From assembly GCA_049699715.1 (NCBI GenBank), contig JBNAVB010000007.1, positions 1 to 42,124 of the forward strand: a DNA stretch of 42,124 bases, in the 5' to 3' direction. A model generated the notes under the pieces. That model saw only the letters and a program-made list of their open reading frames with translations, made no database searches and had not been told where the DNA came from. Within the stretch, counting starts at the first letter, position 1. Every line of letters starts with the position of its first letter. Source of the DNA: JAVZYK01 sp049699715. Lineage in GTDB: Archaea > Nanobdellota > Nanobdellia > Pacearchaeales > UBA284. This document shows positions 6,968 to 14,197 of this stretch, piece after piece. Position numbers and translations under genes: made by a program.

Positions 6968-7006
6968 CGGAAGCGGATTATTTTATTTTCAGCTCGGCAC
7001 TTTGAA
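6967..7006 (-). repeat. Right arm of composite inverted repeat around the TIM-barrel gene
   Basis: GCGGAAGCGGA (6967-6977) and GGCACTTTGAA (6996-7006), 18 bp apart, mirror the left arm at 6128-6164. The first block starts at the G of the TAG stop. The intervening TTATTTTATTTT...GCTCGG also resembles 6078-6100 in direct orientation. Confidence 0.8.
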
Positions 7007-7330
7007 CTTTCTCGGCTAACGCCTCGAACCACGTCCTGCGGACTTTCGCTTCGCTCAGGGCGTTGAACAGACATTATACTCAATAAAAACTAAACCCACT
7101 CCCTCTGGTCGGGGAAAATAATTCATTACATTCATTATTTTGTTTTTACTTCTTGCGGTTTTTCTAAAAAAAGAAAAATCCTCAGACCTTCCATCCAGAA
7201 TTTCTCACTCTGATAATTTCATTATCGAGGATAAATTCGGGTCAGGGAGTCTAACATCGTTATGTCTAATTCAGAATTCGGGCTAAAAAGTAGAAACCGA
7301 AAGAGAAAATAAGAAAAATAATCATAAAAA
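7007..7330. other. Hairpin-rich spacer without a gene
   Basis: No open frame worth calling. It holds AACGCC (near 7019) pairing with GGCGTT (near 7060) around a GTCC-TGC-GGAC hairpin, and GATAAT-TTC-ATTATC at 7212-7226. The words TCAGGG..GTCTAACA near 7243-7257 recur just after the left direct repeat (about 1576-1590). Confidence 0.55.
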
Positions 7331-7495
7331 TTATTTAAAATATCTTTCAAGTAGTTCCTGAATTTTTAATCTTCCTAAATACTCGTCTCTTAACATATCT
7401 CTAGTTGTATAAAATCCTCCTACTTCAAGAGATGTTCCTGCTTTAACAACTTCAGGAAGGTTCTCTAAACGTTCATATGTTATTTCTTGTGGCAT
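7331..7495 (-). CDS. Small protein of unknown function (54 aa)
   Basis: The minus strand encodes MPQEITYERLENLPEVVKAG, then TSLEVGGFYTTRDML, ending QELLERYFK. GGAGGT lies 7 nt before the ATG at 7495 (7503-7508), and a TTTATAAA box at 7532-7539 sits at the right distance for a start near 7509. An upstream in-frame ATG (7510) precedes the SD and is probably not used. I do not recognise the family; the acidic/helical C-terminus has no Cys or membrane segment. It stands alone in the hairpin-rich accessory region. Confidence 0.55.
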   Translation of the reverse strand: MPQEITYERLENLPEVVKAGTSLEVGGFYTTRDMLRDEYLGRLKIQELLERYFK

Positions 7496-7531
7496 TTTTA
7501 TTACCTCCATGAATATATAATAATGCTTTCC

Positions 7532-7539
7532 TTTATAAA
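7532..7539 (-). promoter_or_regulatory. TATA box of the 54-aa gene
   Basis: TTTATAAA (self-complementary) about 26 nt upstream of the predicted minus-strand start near 7509. Confidence 0.45.
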
Positions 7540-7667
7540 TCTTTCATTTCTTTTACTACTTGAAAGTTAATATCCTACTTTTCAACAACTACGATAATAG
7601 CAATTTTCGACGAGCACCGAACTTCTCCCTTCGGTCGACCACGTTGCACTCTCGCTTTTTTTTGTTT

Positions 7668-8324
7668 TCACCGGCTTCTTTTTACTCCAATCCTTTTACA
7701 GTAATGCGAGACAGGGCAGCGCGAACACCAGGGCGAGATTGGCTTGCAGATTGTTTTGCCGAATAACACGAAGATGGCATTGAACTCGCGCCAGTAACGC
7801 TTTGGCAAGAGCTTCTCAAGGGCTCTTTCTGTTTTTTCAGGACTTGCTGTCTTGACCCAACCGAAGCGGTTCGGGATTCTGTGACAATGGGTGTCTATTG
7901 GCAGAACATCTCGGCAGAATGCAAATGACAAAACAATGTTCGCGGTTTTTGGGCCGATGCCCTTGATTGAAAGCAATTCTTGTTTGTTGTTTGGAACCTC
8001 ACCATTATATTTTCTAATTATTACTTTGGAAACATGTTTTATTGTTCGGGCTTTTTTCTTGTAGTGGCCTGAGCTGTAGATAAGCTTCTCTAGTTTCTTG
8101 ACTGGCATTTTCGCGATGGCTTGTGGCGTTTTGGCTACTGCAAATAATCTCTTGCTTGCAATTTCTGTGTTCTTGTCTTGAGTTCTTAATGATAAGAGGC
8201 AAGAGATGAGAATCTTGAACGCGCTTTCCTTGCAGCAGCGCATCCTGTTCAGGGTGGTTTTTTTAGTGTAATGAAAGTAGTTTGCAAGAATATCCATTAT
8301 CTTGGTGATGTTCGTGTTTTCCAT
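7668..8324 (-). CDS. nth: Endonuclease III (DNA glycosylase/AP lyase)
   Basis: 218 residues. The helix-hairpin-helix is 'LLSIKGIGPKTANIVLSFAF', where the Lys of GPK matches the catalytic Lys of Nth and the Asp of 'IDTHCHR' the catalytic Asp. The C-terminal [4Fe-4S] loop is intact: C-x6-C-x2-C-x5-C ('CKPISPWCSRCPVSHYC'). It removes oxidised pyrimidines and nicks the abasic site in base excision repair. Full length for the family, no operon partner; its 3' end abuts the hairpin-rich accessory region, marking the border to core chromosome. Confidence 0.93.
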   Translation of the reverse strand: MENTNITKIMDILANYFHYTKKTTLNRMRCCKESAFKILISCLLSLRTQDKNTEIASKRLFAVAKTPQAIAKMPVKKLEKLIYSSGHYKKKARTIKHVSKVIIRKYNGEVPNNKQELLSIKGIGPKTANIVLSFAFCRDVLPIDTHCHRIPNRFGWVKTASPEKTERALEKLLPKRYWREFNAIFVLFGKTICKPISPWCSRCPVSHYCKRIGVKRSR

Positions 8325-8439
8325 ATTCCAAATTTTGTGACTGATATCCTACTAGGTTACTGAATTTAAAAAAGTTTAGAAGGTTCAGGATAGAACCAGA
8401 AAAGAAAAAAATAAAATTAAAATAAAAACAGAAAGAGGC

Positions 8440-8565
8440 TTACCTCTTTTTCTTCTTTCGTCCGCCGCGGGCCATCTTTGCTTCGCAAACATTGCCTTTG
8501 CCGTCTACATAGTAAAGGAAACCTTTCTTTCTCTTTACTGCATTCTTAATAAGGACTTTTCCCAT
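8440..8565 (-). CDS. Tiny basic protein (41 aa), unknown function
   Basis: MGKVLIKNAVKRKKGFLYYV, then DGKGNVCEAKMARGG and a basic tail RKKKKR. AAGGAGGT (8573-8580) lies 7 nt upstream of the ATG, a perfect Shine-Dalgarno. I recall similar short basic proteins as recurring in Woesearchaeota/Pacearchaeota-type genomes. The basic tail and single Cys suggest nucleic-acid or ribosome association, but no function is established. Too short for usual gene callers. Confidence 0.7.
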   Translation of the reverse strand: MGKVLIKNAVKRKKGFLYYVDGKGNVCEAKMARGGRKKKKR

Positions 8566-8646
8566 TTGTTTTACCTCCTTTTGGTTTATTGATTAATATA
8601 ATTAAACCTTAGCCGTTTAATTAGAATTTTAAGGCATAAGTTATAT

Positions 8647-9066
8647 TTAAATGTTTTGCTCGACGATATTTTTACTTGGTAGCGACGACTTTTGAAACTT
8701 GGAGAATTTGTTGTATAATTTGTCGATTTTTGCTCGAGTAACAACATTATGATGCAAGAAACCCCCGCCGAAAGTCTTAGGGATATGCAAAAGCTCGTGG
8801 ATAAGAGTTTTGATTTGTTCTTCCTCTTTTTGCTTGTCAAAACTCTCGCTGATAACCTCAATTATATATGCAGGCTCGATTGCAAGAACCTGCTGCATGA
8901 TTTTCGGCAGTGAATGACATCGCGCGATTATCCCTCGAGATGATGAACCATAACTCCTGATGCAGTAAACTCTTGCGGGGTTGATGTGTTTTAGCTCGAG
9001 AACTTTGATTATTAACTCTATTTTTCTCTTGATATCCTGAGCCTCCTGATAGTAGATGTTTGTCAT
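8647..9066 (-). CDS. Putative zinc metallopeptidase (COG4900-like)
   Basis: 139 residues with HELLH at residues 90-94 ('TLIHELLHIPKTFGGGFLHHN'). The two His at about 105-106 are a plausible third ligand. No signal peptide, so cytoplasmic. Mid-protein 'RSYGSSSRGIIARCHSLPKI' resembles archaeal predicted metallopeptidases of this group. Substrate unknown. Its ATG overlaps the stop of the upstream DUF167 gene (9063-9066), so the two are one transcript. Confidence 0.72.
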   Translation of the reverse strand: MTNIYYQEAQDIKRKIELIIKVLELKHINPARVYCIRSYGSSSRGIIARCHSLPKIMQQVLAIEPAYIIEVISESFDKQKEEEQIKTLIHELLHIPKTFGGGFLHHNVVTRAKIDKLYNKFSKFQKSSLPSKNIVEQNI

Positions 9067-9281
9067 CTTTTCTCCTGAATTTCTATAATTTTTTCTCTTG
9101 AGCTGAGCCCTTTTATTATTTTTATCTGAGAACTTGAAACTTTATAATGCTTTGCCAGAGTTTTGATTAATTCCATGTTGGCCTTGTTTTTTGTGGCAGA
9201 AGCCTTGACTTGGACAAGATTCTCACTTTCTATGAATTTATTTTCGGAAGAGTCTGGTTTTATCCTTAATTTTAGTATCAT
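9063..9281 (-). CDS. DUF167/YggU family protein
   Basis: 72 residues matching the UPF0235 fold: 'LRIKPDSSENKF', then the hallmark 'KASATKNKANMELIKTLAK' and 'SSSQIKIIKGLSSREKIIEI'. The family is small, widely conserved and of unclear function. The ATG at 9281 is about 26 nt from a self-complementary TATA box (9303-9310) shared with the uS12 gene, so its transcript would be leaderless. Confidence 0.85.
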   Translation of the reverse strand: MILKLRIKPDSSENKFIESENLVQVKASATKNKANMELIKTLAKHYKVSSSQIKIIKGLSSREKIIEIQEKR

Positions 9282-9302
9282 ATCGCTGAAAGGAGAAAAA
9301 CA

Positions 9303-9310
9303 TTTATAAA
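9303..9310. promoter_or_regulatory. Shared TATA box for divergent DUF167 and uS12 (str) transcripts
   Basis: TTTATAAA is its own reverse complement. It places a minus-strand start at about 9280 (exactly the DUF167 ATG) and a plus-strand start at about 9333, after the ATG at 9318 but before the one at 9351. This decides the uS12 start. Confidence 0.55.
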
Positions 9311-9350
9311 GTTAGTTATGGACTTTAATTTACTAAGGGTACTTGTTGAA

Positions 9351-9773
9351 ATGGGATTAATGAGTGCGAGGAAATTGAAGAAAAAGCGCCAGAAGGCGCG
9401 TTGGAGTAGTTGGAACTATAAAAAGAGGATGCTCCGTCTGAAAGAAAAAAGCGATCCTTTAGAAGGGGCAAGCCAAGCTAAAGGGATTGTTCTTGAAAAA
9501 GTGCAGATGGAGGCAAAACAGCCAAACTCAGCGATGAGAAAATGCTGCAGAGTACAGCTCATCAAGAATAACGTCCAGGTTTCCGCATTCATCCCCGGCA
9601 ATCTTGCGCAAAAATTTATAGACGAGCATGATGAGGTTATAATAGAGAGCATAGGGGGCAAGCAGGGGCGCGCGAAAGGAGACATTCCATGTGTCCGTTA
9701 TCAAGTCATAAAAGTAAATGGCCAGCCTTTAAGCCAGCTTGTGAAAGGCAAGATAGAGAAGGGCAGAAGGTAA
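9351..9773 (+). CDS. rps12: 30S ribosomal protein uS12
   Basis: 140 residues of archaeal/eukaryal-type S12. Start region 'SARKLKKKRQKARWSSWNY', 'SDPLEGASQAKGIVLEKV', and the decoding-centre loop 'EAKQPNSAMRKCCRVQL', then 'FIPGN', 'DEHDEVIIESIGG' and 'GDIPCVRYQVIKVNG'. PNS is the universally conserved tip of the decoding loop. An in-frame ATG at 9318 would add 11 residues with no family counterpart and lies upstream of the predicted transcription start, so 9351 is chosen. It heads the str cluster. Confidence 0.95.
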   Translation: MGLMSARKLKKKRQKARWSSWNYKKRMLRLKEKSDPLEGASQAKGIVLEKVQMEAKQPNSAMRKCCRVQLIKNNVQVSAFIPGNLAQKFIDEHDEVIIESIGGKQGRAKGDIPCVRYQVIKVNGQPLSQLVKGKIEKGRR

Positions 9774-9778
9774 GTAAA

Positions 9779-9964
9779 ATGGCATGCGAGTTAGGACAAA
9801 TCGTTAATAATATCTTGATGTTCCTCAATTCTGTCCCTGAAATACTTGTAAAGGCTTCGGAAGAAACTGCAAAGTTTCAGGCAAAGGGGATGTACATAAG
9901 CTTCCCGTCCTCGATATATTTTGCGTGTAAAAAATACTTCAATGAAAATACTGAGAAAAAATGA
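9779..9964 (+). CDS. Unknown 61-aa protein between uS12 and uS7
   Basis: MACELGQIVNNILMFLNSVP, then EILVKASEETAKFQAKG and a C-terminus ACKKYFNENTEKK. Five bases after the uS12 stop, and its own stop overlaps the uS7 start (ATGA, 9961-9964), so it is embedded in the ribosomal operon and translationally coupled. Mostly helical, three Cys (one at each end region), no known motif. Euryarchaeal str operons usually have uS12 followed directly by uS7. Confidence 0.6.
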   Translation: MACELGQIVNNILMFLNSVPEILVKASEETAKFQAKGMYISFPSSIYFACKKYFNENTEKK

Positions 9965-10545
9965 AATTGTTTAATATTTATGATGTAAGTGAGGTTAAAG
10001 TAGAAGACCCGGGTTTGAAAAGATACATCAATCTTGATCCCAAACTTTTATCGAAATCAAAAGGAAGGCATGTAGAAAAGTTCGGCAAGGCTAGGGTCAA
10101 TATTGTTGGGAGGCTTATCAACGAGCTGTCTGTTCCTGGACATCGCGGCAAGAAACATAAAATTATTACAAGAGTCTCTGGAAAGTATGCGAGACAAGCG
10201 AATGTGGTGCTAGAAACTTTAAAGATAATCCATGAGAGAACTAAAGAAAATCCGGTTCAGATTCTTGTCCGAGCGATAGAAAATGCATCGCCTAGAGACG
10301 AGATTACAACTATTGAATACGGCGGCGCGCGCTATCCACAGGCTGTCGACATCTCACCTATGCGAAGGATTAGTCTGGCGCTGAGGAATATTGTACATGG
10401 CGCGCACGACAAGGCTTTCGGCAAGAAAAATAAAATTCAGGAGACTCTAGCTAATGAGATCATACTTGCCAGCCAGAAAAGCAACGAGAGCTTTGCTGTG
10501 ACAAAAAAAATCGAGACAGAGAAGCAAGCTGACTCAGCAAGATAA
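9961..10545 (+). CDS. rps7: 30S ribosomal protein uS7
   Basis: 194 residues of archaeal S7: 'RYINLDPKLLSKSKGRHVEK', 'FGKARVNIVGRLINEL', 'ENPVQILVRAIENASPRDE', 'GGARYPQAVDISPMRRISLA', 'FGKKNKIQETLANEII'. It nucleates the 30S head on the 3' domain of 16S rRNA. The ATG overlaps the upstream small gene. The last ten or so residues are a charged extension. Convergent with the gene at 10554, with only 8 bp between stop codons. Confidence 0.95.
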   Translation: MKLFNIYDVSEVKVEDPGLKRYINLDPKLLSKSKGRHVEKFGKARVNIVGRLINELSVPGHRGKKHKIITRVSGKYARQANVVLETLKIIHERTKENPVQILVRAIENASPRDEITTIEYGGARYPQAVDISPMRRISLALRNIVHGAHDKAFGKKNKIQETLANEIILASQKSNESFAVTKKIETEKQADSAR

Positions 10546-10553
10546 TCTTGCTT

Positions 10554-11252
10554 TTATTCTTCAAGTTCTGCATTAAGGTTTATTCCCAAGCCACGCTTTA
10601 TTAAACAATGTACTTTTATAACTTTCTTGTTATAAATTATAATCTCAAAAAAAGTTCTTTCATCAGGGCAGTTTTTTATTGACAATTTTTTTGCAAGAAC
10701 CTCCTTTTCTCTGTATTTTATCTTTTCATATTCAAGAGAGGAAAGTTCTGCTGAAATAATCTTATTGTCTATGAACAAGGTTAAAGTGCCTTCTTTGATT
10801 AACTTGTGATATTCTAAACTGTCTTTTTCTATATAATCGAGTAAAATGCTCACTGAAGTAAGAACATCAAAATATGGAGACTTTTTGCTTAACGATTTTC
10901 TTATGTCTCTGAAAGAATCCGAATCCAAAGAATCTCCATTCCGGATATAAACAATGCTATCCGGATAGAATATAGTAGAATAAGTTCTGTGCTTAATCTC
11001 TCTATTGAATAGCTTGGCCAAGCCCCCAGTGGGATTTATCTCGCCATATATCTCATTGGAATTCTTGTAATATTTTATATAGCCGGTTAATAATGAGACT
11101 AAGTTTAACACGGGCACTTTAGAAGCTGCCTTAAATCTGTATTTTAAAGTGTCTGAATTATTTATGGGTGAGTCGCTGATTTCTGCCTGAGCTTTTAGGG
11201 GCCCCAAAGCAAGCAAGCTTGCCGTGATTATCGCTGGAAGGGTTTTTTTCAT
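10554..11252 (-). CDS. Secreted protein of unknown function (DUF3108-like at best)
   Basis: 232 residues from ATG 11252. A clear signal peptide (MKKTLPAIITASLLALGPLK, then AQA cleavage) precedes a domain with 'GEINPTGGLAKLF', 'HRTYSTIFYPDSIVYI' and many beta-type segments. The pattern loosely recalls DUF3108 outer-membrane-associated beta proteins of Gram-negative bacteria, but I am not confident. The 38 residues upstream of this Met lack a plausible start role. It sits alone, minus strand, inside an otherwise plus-strand ribosomal cluster, and the A-x-A signal peptide is bacterial in style, so transfer is possible. Confidence 0.6.
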   Translation of the reverse strand: MKKTLPAIITASLLALGPLKAQAEISDSPINNSDTLKYRFKAASKVPVLNLVSLLTGYIKYYKNSNEIYGEINPTGGLAKLFNREIKHRTYSTIFYPDSIVYIRNGDSLDSDSFRDIRKSLSKKSPYFDVLTSVSILLDYIEKDSLEYHKLIKEGTLTLFIDNKIISAELSSLEYEKIKYREKEVLAKKLSIKNCPDERTFFEIIIYNKKVIKVHCLIKRGLGINLNAELEE

Positions 11253-11318
11253 TATCTTTCCTGGGCATTCGGATTTAAAAGAATTGTTGTTACAGATTAC
11301 AGGAAAAAACAAAGAAAC

Positions 11319-11326
11319 TTTTAAAA
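11319..11326. promoter_or_regulatory. Bidirectional TATA box between the secreted protein gene and the EF-2 operon
   Basis: TTTTAAAA is self-complementary. It predicts a plus start at about 11349 (the ATG itself, leaderless) and a minus start near 11296, giving the 11252 gene a leader of about 44 nt. Confidence 0.4.
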
Positions 11327-11348
11327 ATGCTCTTTTGATAGATGTTAA

Positions 11349-11684
11349 ATGGTAAGCAAACCGCAAATTATTGACTTGAGAGCCAAGATTTTGAAGGACA
11401 CCTGTAAGTATCAGTACGTTGATGTGAAGAGAAAATCAACAAGATTATTTAGCGGAGCGGATCCTGACATGAAACTGCTCGTTATAGATTTTTCAATCAG
11501 TTACGACGGCAGAAACTGGATTAATTGTCAAGACCATATCTCTCTTGAAGGAGAGAGTCTAACATCAAAGAAAAGTTTTGATGAGATAGCACAGAAATAT
11601 TTCAAAGCTGTAGCAGATAGCACTGAAAAGGATGGGATAAATCATGTTAAATACAGCGAAGATGCATATGTCTTTCACAGATAA
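11349..11684 (+). CDS. Unknown 111-aa protein upstream of EF-2
   Basis: It begins MVSKPQIIDLRAKILKDTCK and contains 'MKLLVIDFSISYDGRNWINC' and 'KKSFDEIAQKYFKAVADST'. No signal peptide, membrane span or metal motif. Six bases separate its stop from the EF-2 ATG, so it is co-transcribed with aEF-2, leaderless from the TATA box at 11319-11326. I do not recognise the family. Confidence 0.6.
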   Translation: MVSKPQIIDLRAKILKDTCKYQYVDVKRKSTRLFSGADPDMKLLVIDFSISYDGRNWINCQDHISLEGESLTSKKSFDEIAQKYFKAVADSTEKDGINHVKYSEDAYVFHR

Positions 11685-11690
11685 TTGAAA

Positions 11691-13877
11691 ATGGCAAAAG
11701 AGTCAAGAATTGAGAAATTCAAGAGAATAATCAATAAACCAGAGAATATAAGGAACATTTGCACGAGCGCACACATACATCACGGCAAGACAGCGATGAC
11801 TGACAATCTCCTGGCGGCTGCGGGTTTAATGTCAGAGATGAGTGCAGGAGACTTGGAGAAGGGGATGATGACGTGGCAGCATGAAGATGAACAAACAAGA
11901 TTATTGACTGTTGATGCGGCAAATGTTTCAATGGTTCACGAGTATCAAGGCCAAGAGTATCTTATCAATCTAATTGATACTCCCGGACATGTCGATTTTT
12001 CTGGAAATGTCACGAGAGCCATGAGGGCAGTTGACGGCACTATCATTCTCGTCTGCGCGTGCGAGGGAATCATGCCGCAGACCGAAACTGTGATAAAACA
12101 AGCTTTGCGCGAGAGAGTCAAGCCAACACTTTTCATAAACAAATTTGATAGGCTTATCAAGGAGCTTAAACTTACGCCAGAACAAATGCAGCAAAGGATT
12201 GTAAAAATAATTGCGCATTTCAACAGGCTCATCGAGAGAATCGCAGAGCCCGAATACAAAGAAAAATGGCAAGTCAATATTCAGGATGGCTCGGCGGCTT
12301 TCGGAAGTGCGCGAGACAACTGGGCTTTGTCATTGCCTTTTATGCAGAAAAAAGGTGTTACTTTCAGAGACATTGCAAAAATTTATGAAATGGGAGAAAA
12401 AGAAAGAAATGAATGGGTATGGAAAAACGCCCCATTATATGAAGTTATCCTTGATATGGTTATAAAGCACCATCCTTCGCCTATCGAGGCGCAAAAATAC
12501 AGAATCCCAAAGATATGGCAGGGCGAGCTTGAGAGCGAGATGGGTAGGGATTTGCTTTCTTGTAATCCCAATGGAAAACTTGCATTCATTATCACTAGAG
12601 TTATTGTTGATCCAAGGACAGGCAAAGAGATAAGCGTCGGGAGACTCTATTCGGGCACGCTCCGCGCGGGCATTGATGTCTATCTGAACAATGCAAAAGC
12701 AAGGCAGAAAATACAACAGGTTTTTATTTACGACGGGATAAAGACCGAGGCGATGGAATTTATACCCGCAGGAAATGTTTGTGCTGTAGCCGGTATCGAG
12801 GGCAATGCTTCTGAAACCCTGACTTTAGAGCCAGAACAGGCTTTCGAAGAGATAACGCACTTGTTCGAGCCTGTTGTCACACAGGCTATAGAGGCTAAAA
12901 AGCCACAAGACTTGCCAAAGCTGATTAATGTCTTGAAACAGGTTGGCAAAGAGGACCCTTCAATTAAGGTTCAAATCAACGAGGAGACAGGCCAGCATCT
13001 TTTGTCTGGGATGGGCGAGCTGCATCTGGAGATTATTGCTAACAGGATAAGAACTGAAAAAGGAGTCGAAATCAACACCTCACAGCCCATCGTTGTTTAT
13101 AGAGAAACTATAACCAAAACCTCGAGAGAGATGGAAGGGCGTTCTCCTAACAAGCACAATGTTTTCTACTTGATTGTTGAGCCTTTGGAAGATTCTGTCT
13201 ACAATGCTTTGCGCTCGGGCGAGATAACCGACAGAAGAATAAAGAAAAAAGACGAGGCGCTTTACAAGGCCCTAAACTCTCTCGGAATAAGCAACGACGA
13301 GGCGAAACAATACAGGAGCATCTATAAGGATTGCGTGCTGCTTGATAAAACAAGGGGAATTGTTGCTATAGGAGAGGTTATCGAGCTGGTTATGGACGCG
13401 TTCGAGCAAGTTGTTGACCAAGGACCTCTTGCAAGAGAGCCTTGCACAAAATTAAAAGTCTCACTAATGGACTGCAAGCTTCATGAAGATGCGATTCACC
13501 GAGGCCCTGCACAAGTTATCCCCGCTGTTCGCGATGCTATCAAGGCAGCGATGTTCGATGCAAAGCCCGTTTTATTCGAGCCTTTACAAATCCTTAAATT
13601 CGAAGGCCCGATGAAGTTTATGGCTGATATTAACGCGATAATCCAGAGCAAGCGAGGGCAGTTGTTCAATGTTGAGCAGGAAGAGGAGCATGTCAAGATT
13701 GAAGCAAAAATGCCAGTCAGCGAGATGTTCGGGTTGAGCAATGATCTGCGCTCAGCGACAGAAGGCCGAGCTACATTTTTCCTTGTGGATCAGAGCTTCG
13801 AGCCGGTGCCTAAAGAGCTGCAAGAAAAAATAATCAGGCAAATCCGAGAAAGAAAAGGATTGGCTCCTGGACAATAA
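11691..13877 (+). CDS. fusA: Translation elongation factor aEF-2
   Basis: 728 residues, full length. The GTPase motifs are G1 'AHIHHGKTAM' (usual AHIDHGKTTL), G3 'DTPGH' and G4 'NKFD'. Domains II-V follow; 'GMGELHLEIIANRIR' marks domain III and 'RATFFLVDQSFEPVP' the C-terminus. The diphthamide loop is 'HEDAIHRGPAQVIPAV', with the modified His in AIHRG. It moves tRNA-mRNA through the ribosome. P-loop changes (D to H and T to A next to the Mg-binding Thr) are unusual but leave GKT intact. Two bases before the ATG begins TTG 11685, which is not needed as a start. Confidence 0.96.
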   Translation: MAKESRIEKFKRIINKPENIRNICTSAHIHHGKTAMTDNLLAAAGLMSEMSAGDLEKGMMTWQHEDEQTRLLTVDAANVSMVHEYQGQEYLINLIDTPGHVDFSGNVTRAMRAVDGTIILVCACEGIMPQTETVIKQALRERVKPTLFINKFDRLIKELKLTPEQMQQRIVKIIAHFNRLIERIAEPEYKEKWQVNIQDGSAAFGSARDNWALSLPFMQKKGVTFRDIAKIYEMGEKERNEWVWKNAPLYEVILDMVIKHHPSPIEAQKYRIPKIWQGELESEMGRDLLSCNPNGKLAFIITRVIVDPRTGKEISVGRLYSGTLRAGIDVYLNNAKARQKIQQVFIYDGIKTEAMEFIPAGNVCAVAGIEGNASETLTLEPEQAFEEITHLFEPVVTQAIEAKKPQDLPKLINVLKQVGKEDPSIKVQINEETGQHLLSGMGELHLEIIANRIRTEKGVEINTSQPIVVYRETITKTSREMEGRSPNKHNVFYLIVEPLEDSVYNALRSGEITDRRIKKKDEALYKALNSLGISNDEAKQYRSIYKDCVLLDKTRGIVAIGEVIELVMDAFEQVVDQGPLAREPCTKLKVSLMDCKLHEDAIHRGPAQVIPAVRDAIKAAMFDAKPVLFEPLQILKFEGPMKFMADINAIIQSKRGQLFNVEQEEEHVKIEAKMPVSEMFGLSNDLRSATEGRATFFLVDQSFEPVPKELQEKIIRQIRERKGLAPGQ

Positions 13878-13910
13878 ATAAGGCACAAAAATTAAGAGAA
13901 ATTGTAAAAA

Positions 13911-14114
13911 TGAAAGGCGATTTAGAGATTATAATAAGATTCATCCCAAATGAAACTGGGGGATTTAGTGGGATGAGAGAGATCAGCTATCGGAAAGAGG
14001 TTATGGCAGTATAAAATTACTTTATGATCAGTTGATGATCAGTTGAACAAATTGAAGGGCAGATATTATACGAGTGAGTTAGAATTATTGAAAGAGCTTG
14101 CTTTAAAAATTTAA
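13911..14114 (+). pseudogene. Short frameshifted unknown gene with an 11-bp tandem duplication
   Basis: ATG 13911 opens MKGDLEIIIRFIPNETGGFS and stops after 34 codons at TAA. In another frame the downstream half reads 'DQLSERGYGSIKLLYDQL', then a stop caused by the perfect 11-bp tandem copy ATGATCAGTTG (14024-14034 and 14035-14045). With one copy removed it runs on as 'NKLKGRYYTSELELLKELAL' to TAA 14112-14114. This looks like a decayed small helical protein. It fills most of the 320-bp gap before the next gene. Confidence 0.4.
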
Positions 14115-14197
14115 TTTTTTCAAAAACTTTTTATTTTCAAAAACCTTTTAAATTACTTTTTCGTAGGTTAAATAGATAATCCAACAAAAAGAGGAAA

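Noticed and set aside
7010..7070. Integron attC-like site (GGCTAACGCC ... GGCGTTGAAC)
   Set aside because: One end fits the GTTRRRY core, but the partner core does not, and no integron integrase is visible. It is kept only as a generic hairpin.
9318..9350. Upstream start for uS12
   Set aside because: It lies only 8 nt after the TATA box, before the expected transcription start, and the added residues have no counterpart in archaeal S12.
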